From: Lysobacteraceae bacterium NML08-0793
Lineage (GTDB): Bacteria; Pseudomonadota; Gammaproteobacteria; Xanthomonadales; Xanthomonadaceae
Direction of reading: 5' to 3'
DNA length: 64,000 bases
Assembly (NCBI GenBank): GCA_002798275.1
Contig: NWQR01000001.1
Location: 620,001-684,000, forward strand
Position 1 is the stretch's first letter. Every line of letters begins with the position of its first letter. Below, piece by piece: positions 10,156 to 18,076 of this stretch. A program made the position numbers and the translations under genes. The notes beneath the pieces are model-generated. The model did no database searches. It saw nothing but the letters and a program-made list of their open reading frames with translations, and was not told the origin of the DNA.

Positions 10156-12180
10156 TCAAGCAGGCAACTTGAAGTCGGCCACGGAGCGACGCAGATCCGC
10201 CGCAAGCTGCGCTAGGTTGCCAATCGACTGCGCGGTTTGACCCGCACCATGCGACGTTTGCTGGGTAATCGCCTGAATGGTGTTCATGGTCGCGGTGATG
10301 TTGGTCGCGGCGCTCGACTGCTGTGCCGCCGACTTGGAGATTTCCTGAATCAGCTGCGCCAGATCATTGGACACGCGCTCGATTTCACCCAGTGCCGTAC
10401 CGGCGTCTTCGGCCAGACGAGCCCCCTGCACCACTTCGCTGGTGGTTTCTTCCATCGAGCTGACCGCCTCGTTGGTGTCGGACTGAATGGTGGACACCAA
10501 GCCTTCGATTCGCTTGGTTGCACTCGAAGTGCGCTCTGCCAGACGCTGCACTTCGTCGGCCACCACTGCGAAGCCGCGACCGGCTTCACCGGCAGAAGCG
10601 GCCTGAATCGACGCATTCAATGCCAAGATGTTGGTCTGCTCGGAAATGTCGCTAATCAGTTCCACGATCGCGCCGATTTCTTGCGAGGACTCGCCAAGAC
10701 GCTTGATTCGCTTCGAGGTTTCCTGAATCTGGTCGCGGATATTGTCCATGCCACGAATGGTCTGACGCACCACGCCGGCACCATTGGTGGCGATTTCCAC
10801 CGAGCGCTGTGCCACTTCGGCCGACTGTGCCGAGCTGCGCGACACCTGATTAATGCTGTCGGCAATCTGGTTGATGCGGTCGGTTGCGGAGGTAATCTCG
10901 GTTGCCTGATGCTCGGCCGCATCGGCCAGATGCATGGCGGTGGCCTGGGTTTCCTGCGCCGAAGATGCCACGCGCACCGAGGTGTCGTTGATGGTACCCA
11001 CCAGCGTGCGCAGCTGCTCGATGGCGAAGTTGATCGAGTCGGCAATCGCGCCGGTCATGTCTTCGGTCACGGTGGCCTTCACGGTCAAATCGCCTTCTGC
11101 GAGCGAGCCCATTTCATCCAGCAGGCGCATGATCGCCTCTTGGTTGCGGGTGGTCAGCTCTTCTGCCGACACGCGCCGTGCCGCCTGTCCACGGTAGGAG
11201 CTAAGCAGCAGGCCACCGATGGCAAACAGGGTGAGGAAGCCGGAGATAATCGAAACCCAGATATTGCCAATCAGGCTGGTGTCTTTCAGCGAGCCCGAAG
11301 AAGTGAATGCGCTGAACAGTTGGCGGGAGTCTTTCAGCATCTGCTCGGAGCTATTGGCAATCTTGCTGGAAGCGGCCTGCGCTTGGAACAGACGTTCCGA
11401 ACCACCTTGAATCGCTTCAAGCTCCTTGCTCATCTCGGCCCAGATTTCCTTGGCCTTGTTCAGTGCCACCACGGCTGCCCCGACGGTAACGCGCTGTGCG
11501 CCCTGGGCATTTTCTGCCCCGGTGGAAAGCCCGGTCATGACCTGCTCAAACATGGTGACATCCTGCTGCAAGCCTTGACCGGCCAGCGGCGCATCGCTGC
11601 CACCTGCACGGATTTCGGCAATCCGGCGTGCCATCGACGACACCAGAATCGACTGGCGCATGGCGATGTATTGCTGGCTGGAAGGCACACCGGCGCTGGA
11701 CATGGCACGCACCATTTCATCCAGATGCGCCTGAATCTTCGGCACCGCGGCATTGAAGCGCTCGGCGTTGCCGCCAAGACCGGCCACCACTGCTTCGCTG
11801 TCGATGATTTGCTGCGCGCTTTGCGCCTGCGGCGCCCAAGTCTTTTTGAGCTGACCAATCGCACCGGCCACCGACAGGTCGGTGCCGTAGTCCGAGTCCA
11901 CCAGACGGATGTTTTGCTCGATCTGATCGCGGGTAGCCTTGAAGTCGTCAAACACTTCGGTATTGCCGCCGGTGGCTGCCAGCGCCTGGCTTGCCAGCTG
12001 CTGCGACAGCACTTGCAGCTCTGCAACCGCCGTACCCGCCCCACCCAGACGGGTGGCGCGCCAGACCGAAAAACCGGTATTGATGACAAACACCAGAATG
12101 GAAATGACCAGCAAGATCACCCAGAAATTGTTGCTGACCTCACGCGCTTTGCCGTTTGCTGAGCTGGTGGTTGCGCTCAT
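10156..12180 (-). CDS. pilJ: PilJ, methyl-accepting chemoreceptor of the type IV pilus system
   Basis: The protein (674 aa) has transmembrane helix 1 at about 19-37, a periplasmic sensing region of roughly 270 residues with PilJ-type four-helix character, a second membrane helix at about 305-326, a HAMP region, and a long cytoplasmic coiled coil. The receptor tip, around residues 510-555, contains SEQTNILALNASIQAA and GRGFAVVADEVQRLAERT, the conserved MCP hairpin that binds CheA/CheW proteins. PilJ feeds surface or pilus signals to ChpA through PilI and ChpC. It lies between pilI and chpA with short gaps of 67 and 69 bases. Confidence 0.95.
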   Translation of the reverse strand: MSATTSSANGKAREVSNNFWVILLVISILVFVINTGFSVWRATRLGGAGTAVAELQVLSQQLASQALAATGGNTEVFDDFKATRDQIEQNIRLVDSDYGTDLSVAGAIGQLKKTWAPQAQSAQQIIDSEAVVAGLGGNAERFNAAVPKIQAHLDEMVRAMSSAGVPSSQQYIAMRQSILVSSMARRIAEIRAGGSDAPLAGQGLQQDVTMFEQVMTGLSTGAENAQGAQRVTVGAAVVALNKAKEIWAEMSKELEAIQGGSERLFQAQAASSKIANSSEQMLKDSRQLFSAFTSSGSLKDTSLIGNIWVSIISGFLTLFAIGGLLLSSYRGQAARRVSAEELTTRNQEAIMRLLDEMGSLAEGDLTVKATVTEDMTGAIADSINFAIEQLRTLVGTINDTSVRVASSAQETQATAMHLADAAEHQATEITSATDRINQIADSINQVSRSSAQSAEVAQRSVEIATNGAGVVRQTIRGMDNIRDQIQETSKRIKRLGESSQEIGAIVELISDISEQTNILALNASIQAASAGEAGRGFAVVADEVQRLAERTSSATKRIEGLVSTIQSDTNEAVSSMEETTSEVVQGARLAEDAGTALGEIERVSNDLAQLIQEISKSAAQQSSAATNITATMNTIQAITQQTSHGAGQTAQSIGNLAQLAADLRRSVADFKLPA

Positions 12181-12247
12181 CTTTTAGACCTCGATTGGTT
12201 GAATCAATATTCGGCTGGTTTCAACAGCCGATGCAGGGGGAAATAAA

Positions 12248-12775
12248 TCAGGCCGCAGCCTGACGGAATTCGGGGGTTCGGGCGAGTCGATCCAGACAGA
12301 ACACGGCCCAGTCATCATTCTGCTGCCGATAGACCAGCTCGACCAGCGAGGCATACCGGCCTTCGGCCAACTCGCCCACGTCTATCTGCTGGTCGGCATC
12401 GAAACCGCGCTGGCCATACAGTTCATCCACCAGCACGCCGACATCACCGCCGGGCTGGCGCACAACCAGCATCCGCTGTTTTTCCTGCGGCACACTGCGC
12501 TGGCCTTCCAGAAACTGCTTCAGATCGACCACGGCCAGCAAGTTGCCGCGCACATTGGCCAGTCCAAGCAGCCAGGGCTGCGCACCGGGCACCGGCGTAA
12601 CCGATGGCACGCCGAGAATTTCGACCACCTGTGCATGGTCGGAAACCAATCGCCGCTGACCGATGCGGTAAGCCAAGCCGCGCCAAGCCGTACCCTCGCC
12701 ACTTTGCAACGGGTTGCCCGCCACATGCATCAGGCTGCGGCGTTCGTAATCTTTCAGTCGTTCAAATGGTGTCAT
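12248..12775 (-). CDS. pilI: PilI, CheW-type adaptor
   Basis: The product (175 aa) is a CheW-domain adaptor linking the receptor PilJ to the kinase ChpA. Core features are the L-V-S-D-H-A-Q-V-V-E strand, P-W-L-L-G-L-A-N-V-R-G-N and the D-L-K motif typical of CheW/PilI. ATG 12775 is preferred: GGGGAG lies ten bases upstream and the protein then begins MTPFERLKDYE. A longer reading from 12832 has no ribosome site. The start overlaps the end of a 39-codon ORF by 14 bases, suggesting coupled translation. Confidence 0.9.
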   Translation of the reverse strand: MTPFERLKDYERRSLMHVAGNPLQSGEGTAWRGLAYRIGQRRLVSDHAQVVEILGVPSVTPVPGAQPWLLGLANVRGNLLAVVDLKQFLEGQRSVPQEKQRMLVVRQPGGDVGVLVDELYGQRGFDADQQIDVGELAEGRYASLVELVYRQQNDDWAVFCLDRLARTPEFRQAAA

Positions 12776-12881
12776 TGCTGCTCTGCTCCCCTGCCAGGCG
12801 TTGAACCGCCATGCCCGCTCCGAACAAGGCATTCACACCCCGGCGCTGTCTGCGATATCGACTTTGCAGAATCTCGCTCAT
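12762..12881 (-). CDS. Small ORF (39 aa) between pilG and pilI, unknown
   Basis: ATG 12881 is preceded by a strong ribosome site (GGGGGA, eight bases upstream) and opens a 39-codon frame. It begins MSEILQSRYRR and is rich in Arg, Gln and Gly. The frame stops inside the start region of pilI (14-base overlap), which favours real translation coupled to pilI. In Pseudomonas aeruginosa the response regulator gene pilH occupies this spot. The short peptide has no recognisable receiver motif, so it could be a new small protein, a translational leader for pilI, or a vestige. No function is claimed. Confidence 0.45.
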   Translation of the reverse strand: MSEILQSRYRRQRRGVNALFGAGMAVQRLAGEQSSNDTI

Positions 12882-12906
12882 CAACACATTCCCCCTGTGT
12901 CCGCGC

Positions 12907-13299
12907 TTACACATTTACATAGGTACGGATTGCATCGAGCAACTCTTCACGGGTGAACGGCTTGGTGAGATATTGCTCGGAGCCCACAATCCGGCCACGT
13001 GCCTTGTCGAACAAGCCGTCCTTGGAAGAAAGCATGATGACCGGAGTGGACTTGAAGGTCTGGTTGTTCTTGATAAGCGCGCAGGTCTGATAGCCGTCCA
13101 GACGCGGCATCATGATGTCCACAAAAATGATGTGCGGGTGCTGGTCGGCAATTACGGCCAGCGCCTCGAAGCCATCGTTAGCAGTTACCACTTCATAGCC
13201 TTCACGCTTGAGCAATGTTTCTGCCGTACGGCGAATCGTCTTGGAATCGTCGATTACCATGACCTTCAGGCCGTTGCCCCCGTTTTTTGCTGCTTCCAT
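12907..13299 (-). CDS. pilG: PilG, single-domain response regulator
   Basis: The product (130 aa) is a stand-alone receiver. Acidic pocket D17/D18, phosphoacceptor D61 in F-V-D-I-M-M-P-R-L-D-G, and K113 in Y-L-T-K-P-F are all present. The sequence is very close to Pseudomonas PilG, including S-S-K-D-G-L-F-D-K. Phospho-PilG from ChpA promotes pilus extension and cAMP signalling in Pseudomonas. ATG 13299 gives MEAAKNGGNGLKVMV, which aligns with the Pseudomonas start; an upstream in-frame TTG (13317) is less likely. It is the first gene of the pil-chp operon and diverges from gshB. Confidence 0.95.
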   Translation of the reverse strand: MEAAKNGGNGLKVMVIDDSKTIRRTAETLLKREGYEVVTANDGFEALAVIADQHPHIIFVDIMMPRLDGYQTCALIKNNQTFKSTPVIMLSSKDGLFDKARGRIVGSEQYLTKPFTREELLDAIRTYVNV

Positions 13300-13347
13300 C
13301 AGTACCGTCCCCGGCAAATCTTCACGAATTTCGTACTCAAGAGTGGC

Positions 13348-13376
13348 AATCTTTCATCCCAGCGCCGCACTGTCAA
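13348..13376 (-). promoter_or_regulatory. Candidate sigma-70 promoter of the pil-chp operon
   Basis: Reading the minus strand, a perfect -35 TTGACA (13371-13376) is followed by a 17-base spacer and AAGATT (13348-13353) as a weak -10. This lies about 50 bases before the pilG start. No other good promoter was seen in the 200-base gap shared with gshB. Confidence 0.55.
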
Positions 13377-13500
13377 GCATCAGACGCGATTTGCCGCGTG
13401 CCTGAAGGCCATTTCTAGTGTGCTTGTGCCGAAAATGATCGAAATATGCGCATGAAGGCTCTACCATCGGCAGCCCCGCACCATGCAGGAATCTCGACCC

Positions 13501-14463
13501 ATGCAGTACGACATCGTGGTAGTGATGGATCCGATTGCATCCATCAACCCCGCCAAGGACACCACCTTCGCCATGTTGCTGGAGGCGCAACACCGCGGCC
13601 ATCGCCTGCACTATGTACTGCCCGGCGGGCTGTTTTTGCGCGATGGCGTGGTGCTGGCACGCGCCGCTACACTGGAAGTGCGCGATGATGCCCACGATTG
13701 GTTCAGCCTCGGCGAGCCGCATGTACTGCCCTTGGGGTCGGGTCAAGCCGTGCTGATGCGCACCGACCCGCCGGTGGATGCCGATTATCTGCACGATACC
13801 CAGCTTCTGGATTTTGCCCGCATGCAGGGCGCGCTGGTGGTGAACGACCCGCGCGGACTGCGCGACTTCAACGAAAAACTGGCTGCGCTGTTATTCCCGG
13901 ACTGCTGCCCGCCCACCCTAGTAAGCCGCGATGCCGCCGCACTCAAGGCATTCGTGCATGCACACGAAGAAGCCGTACTGAAACCGCTGGACGGCATGGG
14001 CGGACGTTCGATTTTCCGCGCCAGCACACGCGACCCCAACCTCAATGTGATTCTGGAAACATTGACCGGCGGCGGTCGTCATCTGGCGATGGCACAGCGT
14101 TATCTGCCGGAGATTGTCGATGGCGATAAGCGCGTACTGCTGGTGGACGGCGAGCCGGTGGAATATGCCCTGGCACGCATTCCGCAGGGCGACGAGTTCC
14201 GTGGCAATCTGGCCGCTGGCGGTCGCGGCGAAGGCCGCCCACTGACCGCGCGTGAAAAACAAATCGCCGCGCGCGTGGGGCCGGAGATGAAACGTCGCGG
14301 CATGCTGTTTGTCGGTCTTGACGTGATTGGCGACTGGATGACCGAGCTGAACGTTACCAGCCCGACCGGCGTGCGCGAGCTGGAAAAGCAATTCGGCATT
14401 AATATCGTCGGCAAATTGTTCGACGCGATTGAAAGCCGCCTAGCGGCAACGGCCAATGACTGA
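13501..14463 (+). CDS. gshB: GshB, glutathione synthetase
   Basis: The enzyme ligates gamma-glutamylcysteine and glycine with ATP to make glutathione in the cytoplasm. The 320-aa product has the prokaryotic GshB layout: an N-terminal domain with VVVMDPI and NPAKDTTFAM, then an ATP-grasp fold with V-L-K-P-L-D-G-M-G-G, Y-L-P-E-I-V-D-G-D-K-R and the metal-binding L-N-V-T-S-P-T-G. ATG 13501 (MQYDIVVV) is chosen because it fits the family start and has AGGA upstream; ATG 13483 has none. gshB beside pilG and tonB is also seen in Pseudomonas. The glutathione made here is the cofactor of the adhC/fghA pathway elsewhere in the window. Confidence 0.95.
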   Translation: MQYDIVVVMDPIASINPAKDTTFAMLLEAQHRGHRLHYVLPGGLFLRDGVVLARAATLEVRDDAHDWFSLGEPHVLPLGSGQAVLMRTDPPVDADYLHDTQLLDFARMQGALVVNDPRGLRDFNEKLAALLFPDCCPPTLVSRDAAALKAFVHAHEEAVLKPLDGMGGRSIFRASTRDPNLNVILETLTGGGRHLAMAQRYLPEIVDGDKRVLLVDGEPVEYALARIPQGDEFRGNLAAGGRGEGRPLTAREKQIAARVGPEMKRRGMLFVGLDVIGDWMTELNVTSPTGVRELEKQFGINIVGKLFDAIESRLAATAND

Positions 14464-15325
14464 ACGCATCCCCCGCAAGCCCGGCGACCATGACCGTCTG
14501 GGCGCGACCCTGACACTATCGGCATTGCTGCATGCCCTGGTCATCTTGGGCGTGGGCTGGGCGGCCAGCGACCCGGCACCTGTTACCCCGATGCTGGATG
14601 TGATGCTTTCGGAAACCCGTACCGAGCTGACCCCCAAGGAAGCCGAGTTTCTGGCGCAGGTCAGCAACCAGGGCGGCGGCGAGCACGACAAATCCTCTCG
14701 CCCCACCGACCCGCAAAGCGGGGAACTGCCACTGCCCGAAGCCGGGGTAGCGCCGCAACCGATGCGCGCCGAAAGCCCGCAGACCGCACCGCCCCCGGAG
14801 GCGCGCGTGGTCAGCGGCGCGGACGATAGCGCGCGCCTGCCCGAAGCCCGCGACACCCCGGAAAACCCAGACGAGCCCTCCCCGCAAGGCCAGCGCAAAA
14901 TCAACCATGACATGGCGATGGCGCGACTGGCAGCGGAAATCCACCTCAATTCCGAACGCTACGCACAACGCCCCAAGCGCAAGTTCGTTTCTGCCAGCAC
15001 CAAAGAATATGTTTATGCCGAATATCTGCGCCGCTGGGTGGATCGGGTGGAGCGCATCGGCAATCTCAACTACCCAGAAGCTGCGCGCGCGCGCAATCTG
15101 TACGGGCAGGTGGTGGTGAGCATCGGTATCCGCCGTGATGGCTCGGTCGAATCCATCTCCATCGTGCGCTCCAGCGGCATCGACATTCTCGATCAGGCCG
15201 CGTTGCGCATCGCCAAGCTGGCCGAACCCTATCCGGCGCTGCCCAAGACCGACGAGCCGGTGGACGTACTGAACGTGGTGCGCACCTGGAACTTCCGCCC
15301 CGGTGGGCAATTTACCGACGAATAA
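14456..15325 (+). CDS. TonB-family energy transducer
   Basis: The protein (289 aa) has one N-terminal membrane helix (about 17-36), a long periplasmic Pro/Glu-rich stretch (about 45-150), and a C-terminal TonB domain (about 195-285) with Y-P-E-A-A-R and V-R-T-W-N-F-R-P. TonB proteins carry proton-motive energy from ExbBD to outer-membrane receptors. The place next to gshB and pilG is that of Pseudomonas tonB3, which is linked to twitching motility, so a role with type IV pili rather than iron uptake is plausible (inference). The start overlaps the gshB stop by eight bases. No exbB/exbD genes are nearby. Confidence 0.88.
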   Translation: MTERIPRKPGDHDRLGATLTLSALLHALVILGVGWAASDPAPVTPMLDVMLSETRTELTPKEAEFLAQVSNQGGGEHDKSSRPTDPQSGELPLPEAGVAPQPMRAESPQTAPPPEARVVSGADDSARLPEARDTPENPDEPSPQGQRKINHDMAMARLAAEIHLNSERYAQRPKRKFVSASTKEYVYAEYLRRWVDRVERIGNLNYPEAARARNLYGQVVVSIGIRRDGSVESISIVRSSGIDILDQAALRIAKLAEPYPALPKTDEPVDVLNVVRTWNFRPGGQFTDE

Positions 15326-15340
15326 TCAACTCACAAACAC

Positions 15341-16042
15341 TCAACGCTTGGCCGCACGCAGCGCCTGCTGCTCCTTGATCGTCAACGCCACATTGTTGCG
15401 CAGATAGGCTGGCTCGACCTGTTCCGGTGGTAGCGCCTCGCCACGGGCATGGGCACGCACGGCAAGCCGGGCCACATCTGCGGCATGCGGCAACGCCAGC
15501 GCATCGAAGCCTTCGATTTGTGTGTACAAATGCCGGTGCAGCGCGTTTTTTTCTGCGGCAAAACCGCTGCCGACGCCCCACCAGCCCTCGCCTTCAATCT
15601 GCACGCTTTGCGGTGCACCGACCTGTTCTTCGCCAAGCGCCACCGGCTCGCCATCGCGTATCTGATAGCCGCACCAATACACCTCGCCCATGCGTGCATC
15701 TATCGCAGCCAGCACCTTGGCGCCCTCGTCCACGCCCGCCCGCATCGCCAGCGCAGCCAGTGTGGAAACACCAATCAGCGGGCAATCCAGCGCCAACGCC
15801 AGCCCTTGTGCCAGCGAAATCCCAAGCCGCACGCCGGTAAATGCGCCTGGGCCACGACTGACGGCAATCGCCTCAAGCTCGCTGCGCGCCAAGCCATTTT
15901 CCGCCAGCAACGCTGCCGCCCACGGCAGCACCAATTCAGCATGACGACGTGGCGCCAGCTCATAACGCTCGTGGACACGTCCGGTAGCCACCAAGGCGAC
16001 GGAGCAGGCTTCGGTGCAGGTTTCCAGCGCCAACAGCTTCAT
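15341..16042 (-). CDS. tsaB: TsaB, tRNA threonylcarbamoyladenosine synthesis protein
   Basis: TsaB pairs with TsaD (with TsaE) to install t6A37 on tRNAs reading ANN codons. The 233-aa sequence has the ASKHA nucleotide-fold start LLALETCTEACSVAL and the signature SRGPGAFTGVRLGISLAQG near residues 62-80, which is specific to TsaB/YeaZ. It lacks the metal-binding histidines of TsaD, as expected. It begins three bases after the ribBA stop and runs with it, so it is probably co-transcribed. Confidence 0.95.
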   Translation of the reverse strand: MKLLALETCTEACSVALVATGRVHERYELAPRRHAELVLPWAAALLAENGLARSELEAIAVSRGPGAFTGVRLGISLAQGLALALDCPLIGVSTLAALAMRAGVDEGAKVLAAIDARMGEVYWCGYQIRDGEPVALGEEQVGAPQSVQIEGEGWWGVGSGFAAEKNALHRHLYTQIEGFDALALPHAADVARLAVRAHARGEALPPEQVEPAYLRNNVALTIKEQQALRAAKR

Positions 16043-16045
16043 CGC

Positions 16046-17149
16046 TCAATCCCCATTGGCCAGCGACAAATACTCCACCACTTCCAGCCCAAAGCCACCC
16101 AGCCCCACCTGCTTGCGCGGGGTGCCGATGACGCGCAGCTTGCCGTAGCCCAAGTCCGCCAGAATCTGACTGCCGGCGCCGTTGCGACGCCACTCGGCCA
16201 TCGGCGCGGCAGGCGTTGCCACAGCCTCATTGCGCAGCCGCGCCAGCAATGTCTCCGGGGTTTGATTGTCGGCCAGCAACAACAGTACGCCCTGCCCAGC
16301 GTCATTGATGGCCGCCAAGCTCTCGCCACTCAACGGGCCAAAATCTTCGCGCTGCCATTGCAGCGCATCGGCCAGCACGTTTTGCATCTGGATGCGGGCG
16401 AGCGTCGGCACGGCAGCGTCGGCCACGCCTTTTTGCAGCGCAAAGTGCAGGCCGTGGCTGATGCGGTCGCGGTAGCTGTGCAGGGTGAAGCGGCCATGCG
16501 GGGTGTCGATTTCGCGGCTGTCGATGCGCTCGATGGTGTGCTCGGTTTCCAGCCGGTAACGAATCAGCGCCTCGATGGAGCCAATCTTCAGGCCATGCTC
16601 ACGGGCGAACACTTCCAGCTCCGGGCGGCGCGCCATGGTGCCGTCGGCATTCAGGATTTCCACCAGCACCCCGGCAGGCTCAAGGCCAGCCAACAGCGCC
16701 AAATCACTGGCCGCCTCGGTATGCCCGGCGCGGTTCAACACGCCGCCAGGCTGCGCCATCAACGGAAAAATATGCCCCGGCTGCGACAGGTCATGCGCAG
16801 CGGCATCCGGGCGCACCGCGGTACGGATGGTATGCGCCCGGTCATAGGCGCTGATGCCGGTGGTGACCCCTTCGGCGGCCTCGATGGACACGGTGAAATT
16901 GGTGTGGTGCGGCGAGGTGTTGTCGCGCACCATCGGCGGCAAACCAAGCTGCCGACAGCGCTCGCGGGTCAGCGACAGACACACCAGCCCGCGCGCATGG
17001 GTGACCATGAAATTGATATCGGAGGGCTTGACCAGCTCCGCCGCCATGATGAGGTCGCCCTCGTTCTCGCGGTCTTCATCATCGACGATGACCACCATCC
17101 GCCCGGCGCGGATTTCATCAAGCAATTCAGGAATCGAAGCAAAAGACAT
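16046..17149 (-). CDS. ribB: RibB with a degenerate GTP-cyclohydrolase-II-like C-terminal domain (RibBA-type)
   Basis: Residues 1-200 form 3,4-dihydroxy-2-butanone 4-phosphate synthase, which makes the four-carbon unit of riboflavin from ribulose 5-phosphate. Hallmarks are VDDEDRENEGDL (22-33), a T-S-P-H-H-T-N-F region and H-T-E-A. The C-terminal part (about 205-367) has RibA length and fold traces (L-H-S-Y-R-D, D-L-G-Y-G-K-L-R, G-F-G-L-E-V-V-E-Y). It lacks the three zinc cysteines of GTP cyclohydrolase II (C-x2-G-D and C-D-C-G). That domain is therefore probably inactive, as in other proteobacterial RibBX proteins, and a separate ribA is needed elsewhere. Confidence 0.92.
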   Translation of the reverse strand: MSFASIPELLDEIRAGRMVVIVDDEDRENEGDLIMAAELVKPSDINFMVTHARGLVCLSLTRERCRQLGLPPMVRDNTSPHHTNFTVSIEAAEGVTTGISAYDRAHTIRTAVRPDAAAHDLSQPGHIFPLMAQPGGVLNRAGHTEAASDLALLAGLEPAGVLVEILNADGTMARRPELEVFAREHGLKIGSIEALIRYRLETEHTIERIDSREIDTPHGRFTLHSYRDRISHGLHFALQKGVADAAVPTLARIQMQNVLADALQWQREDFGPLSGESLAAINDAGQGVLLLLADNQTPETLLARLRNEAVATPAAPMAEWRRNGAGSQILADLGYGKLRVIGTPRKQVGLGGFGLEVVEYLSLANGD

Positions 17150-17158
17150 GGGTTACTC

Positions 17159-17761
17159 TCAAAAACGCGGGGTAGTGCTGCGCTTGCTGTCCAAATAACG
17201 CTGGATGCGGATATGCGCCCCCTTGTCTGTCAGCGACAATTTGGTACCAACAGCTTCCAGCACAGCCTGCTCGGCCTGACCTTGATGCCCCATATCGGCG
17301 CACCCAATACCGAGGTTTTCATTCGGATACGCACACCATTGCAGGCTGACGCCTTCAACACCATTGGAAGATGGCCCGTATTTTTCCAGAGCCGCCTGCC
17401 GCAAGCGCTCGGCATTCTCTTGCGACCAAGGGATTTCGTACTCCACCGCGCTGACCCGAACGGCGCCGTTCAAATCCGGCTCGGCCGAAAAACGCACCAG
17501 CAACGAGCCGTTTGGCGAGGCCACCCGAAACCCCATCGGCTGCGACCTGCCCGTCATCGGATTGTTCAGCGAAAAAGGCTTGACGGCGCTGGCTGGCACC
17601 TGCATGAAACCACTGGCCGCCCGCTGCGCCACCTCCCAATCCATGCCGAGCTTGACCCCAGACACACTGAACTTGGCCGCATCCACCGCATGCTGCGCCC
17701 ATACCCCAGGCGCGGCCAACAACAGCAATGTCCCGACAAGCACGGTTTTTCTGATGGTCAT
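17159..17761 (-). CDS. Secreted protein of unknown function
   Basis: ATG 17761 (MTIRKTVLVG) has GAGG nine bases upstream and opens a typical signal peptide: a short basic start, the hydrophobic run LLLLAAPG and an A-x-A-type cleavage site near residue 22 (V-W-A-Q). The mature part, about 178 residues, has two cysteines (W-C-A-Y and G-C-A-D) that could form one disulfide. I recognise no family. It ends nine bases before ribB and may be co-transcribed with it, yet it is not part of the usual rib operon. An in-frame start at 17824 would hide the signal peptide and is rejected. Confidence 0.75.
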   Translation of the reverse strand: MTIRKTVLVGTLLLLAAPGVWAQHAVDAAKFSVSGVKLGMDWEVAQRAASGFMQVPASAVKPFSLNNPMTGRSQPMGFRVASPNGSLLVRFSAEPDLNGAVRVSAVEYEIPWSQENAERLRQAALEKYGPSSNGVEGVSLQWCAYPNENLGIGCADMGHQGQAEQAVLEAVGTKLSLTDKGAHIRIQRYLDSKRSTTPRF

Positions 17762-17847
17762 TTCAGCAGCCCTCTTTTGGATATTGGCAAAATCAACAGC
17801 CGCACATGATGCAGTCCCGGACACGTCGGAGCAATGGCGAGCTAATT

Positions 17848-17967
17848 CTAGAGATTGGTGACGGCCAAACCCGCTGCAATAAACGGGTTCTCATCGCCGG
17901 TGGCAATGGCAAAGCCATGCGTCAGCGCCGTGGCAGCGATATAGGCATCTACAGCAATAAATGCCAT
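17848..17967 (-). pseudogene. C-terminal remnant of a PIN-domain (VapC/FitB-like) toxin
   Basis: A 39-codon frame on the minus strand reads as the end of a PIN ribonuclease. It has V-D-A-Y-I-A-A-T-A-L, the helix carrying the third catalytic acid, then A-T-G-D-E-N-P-F with the next acid, and a final G-L-A-V-T-N-L. PIN toxins are about 130 residues; the first two thirds, with the initial catalytic Asp, are gone. Upstream the frame meets a stop at 17977-17979 and no PIN sequence is seen. It is a dead fragment. It fills part of the 315-base stretch between the secreted protein gene and the Phd-type antitoxin gene; the rest of that stretch is operator-like sequence. Confidence 0.75.
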
Positions 17968-18029
17968 CACTGCCGTTCAATGGATATGTCTTGCCCAGCA
18001 TTCCCGAAAAGCCCATTCAGGAAATTATT

Positions 18030-18067
18030 CCCAAATTGGGTAAAATCAAACCACTTCTCTTTAGTGG
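18030..18067 (+). promoter_or_regulatory. Inverted repeats upstream of the toxin-antitoxin pair (candidate operator)
   Basis: Two small palindromes lie just before the antitoxin gene: cccaa-a-ttggg (18030-18040) and ccact-n7-agtgg (18051-18067). Antitoxins of the Phd/YefM class usually bind short inverted repeats at their own promoter, so these are natural autoregulation sites. The second one ends one base before the ribosome site. The assignment is inference. Confidence 0.4.
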
Positions 18068-18076
18068 AGTCTTGCC

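Noticed and set aside
10237-12162. A 641-codon + strand frame opposite pilJ
   Set aside because: The minus strand encodes a complete chemoreceptor with all expected domains; the + frame is a composition effect.
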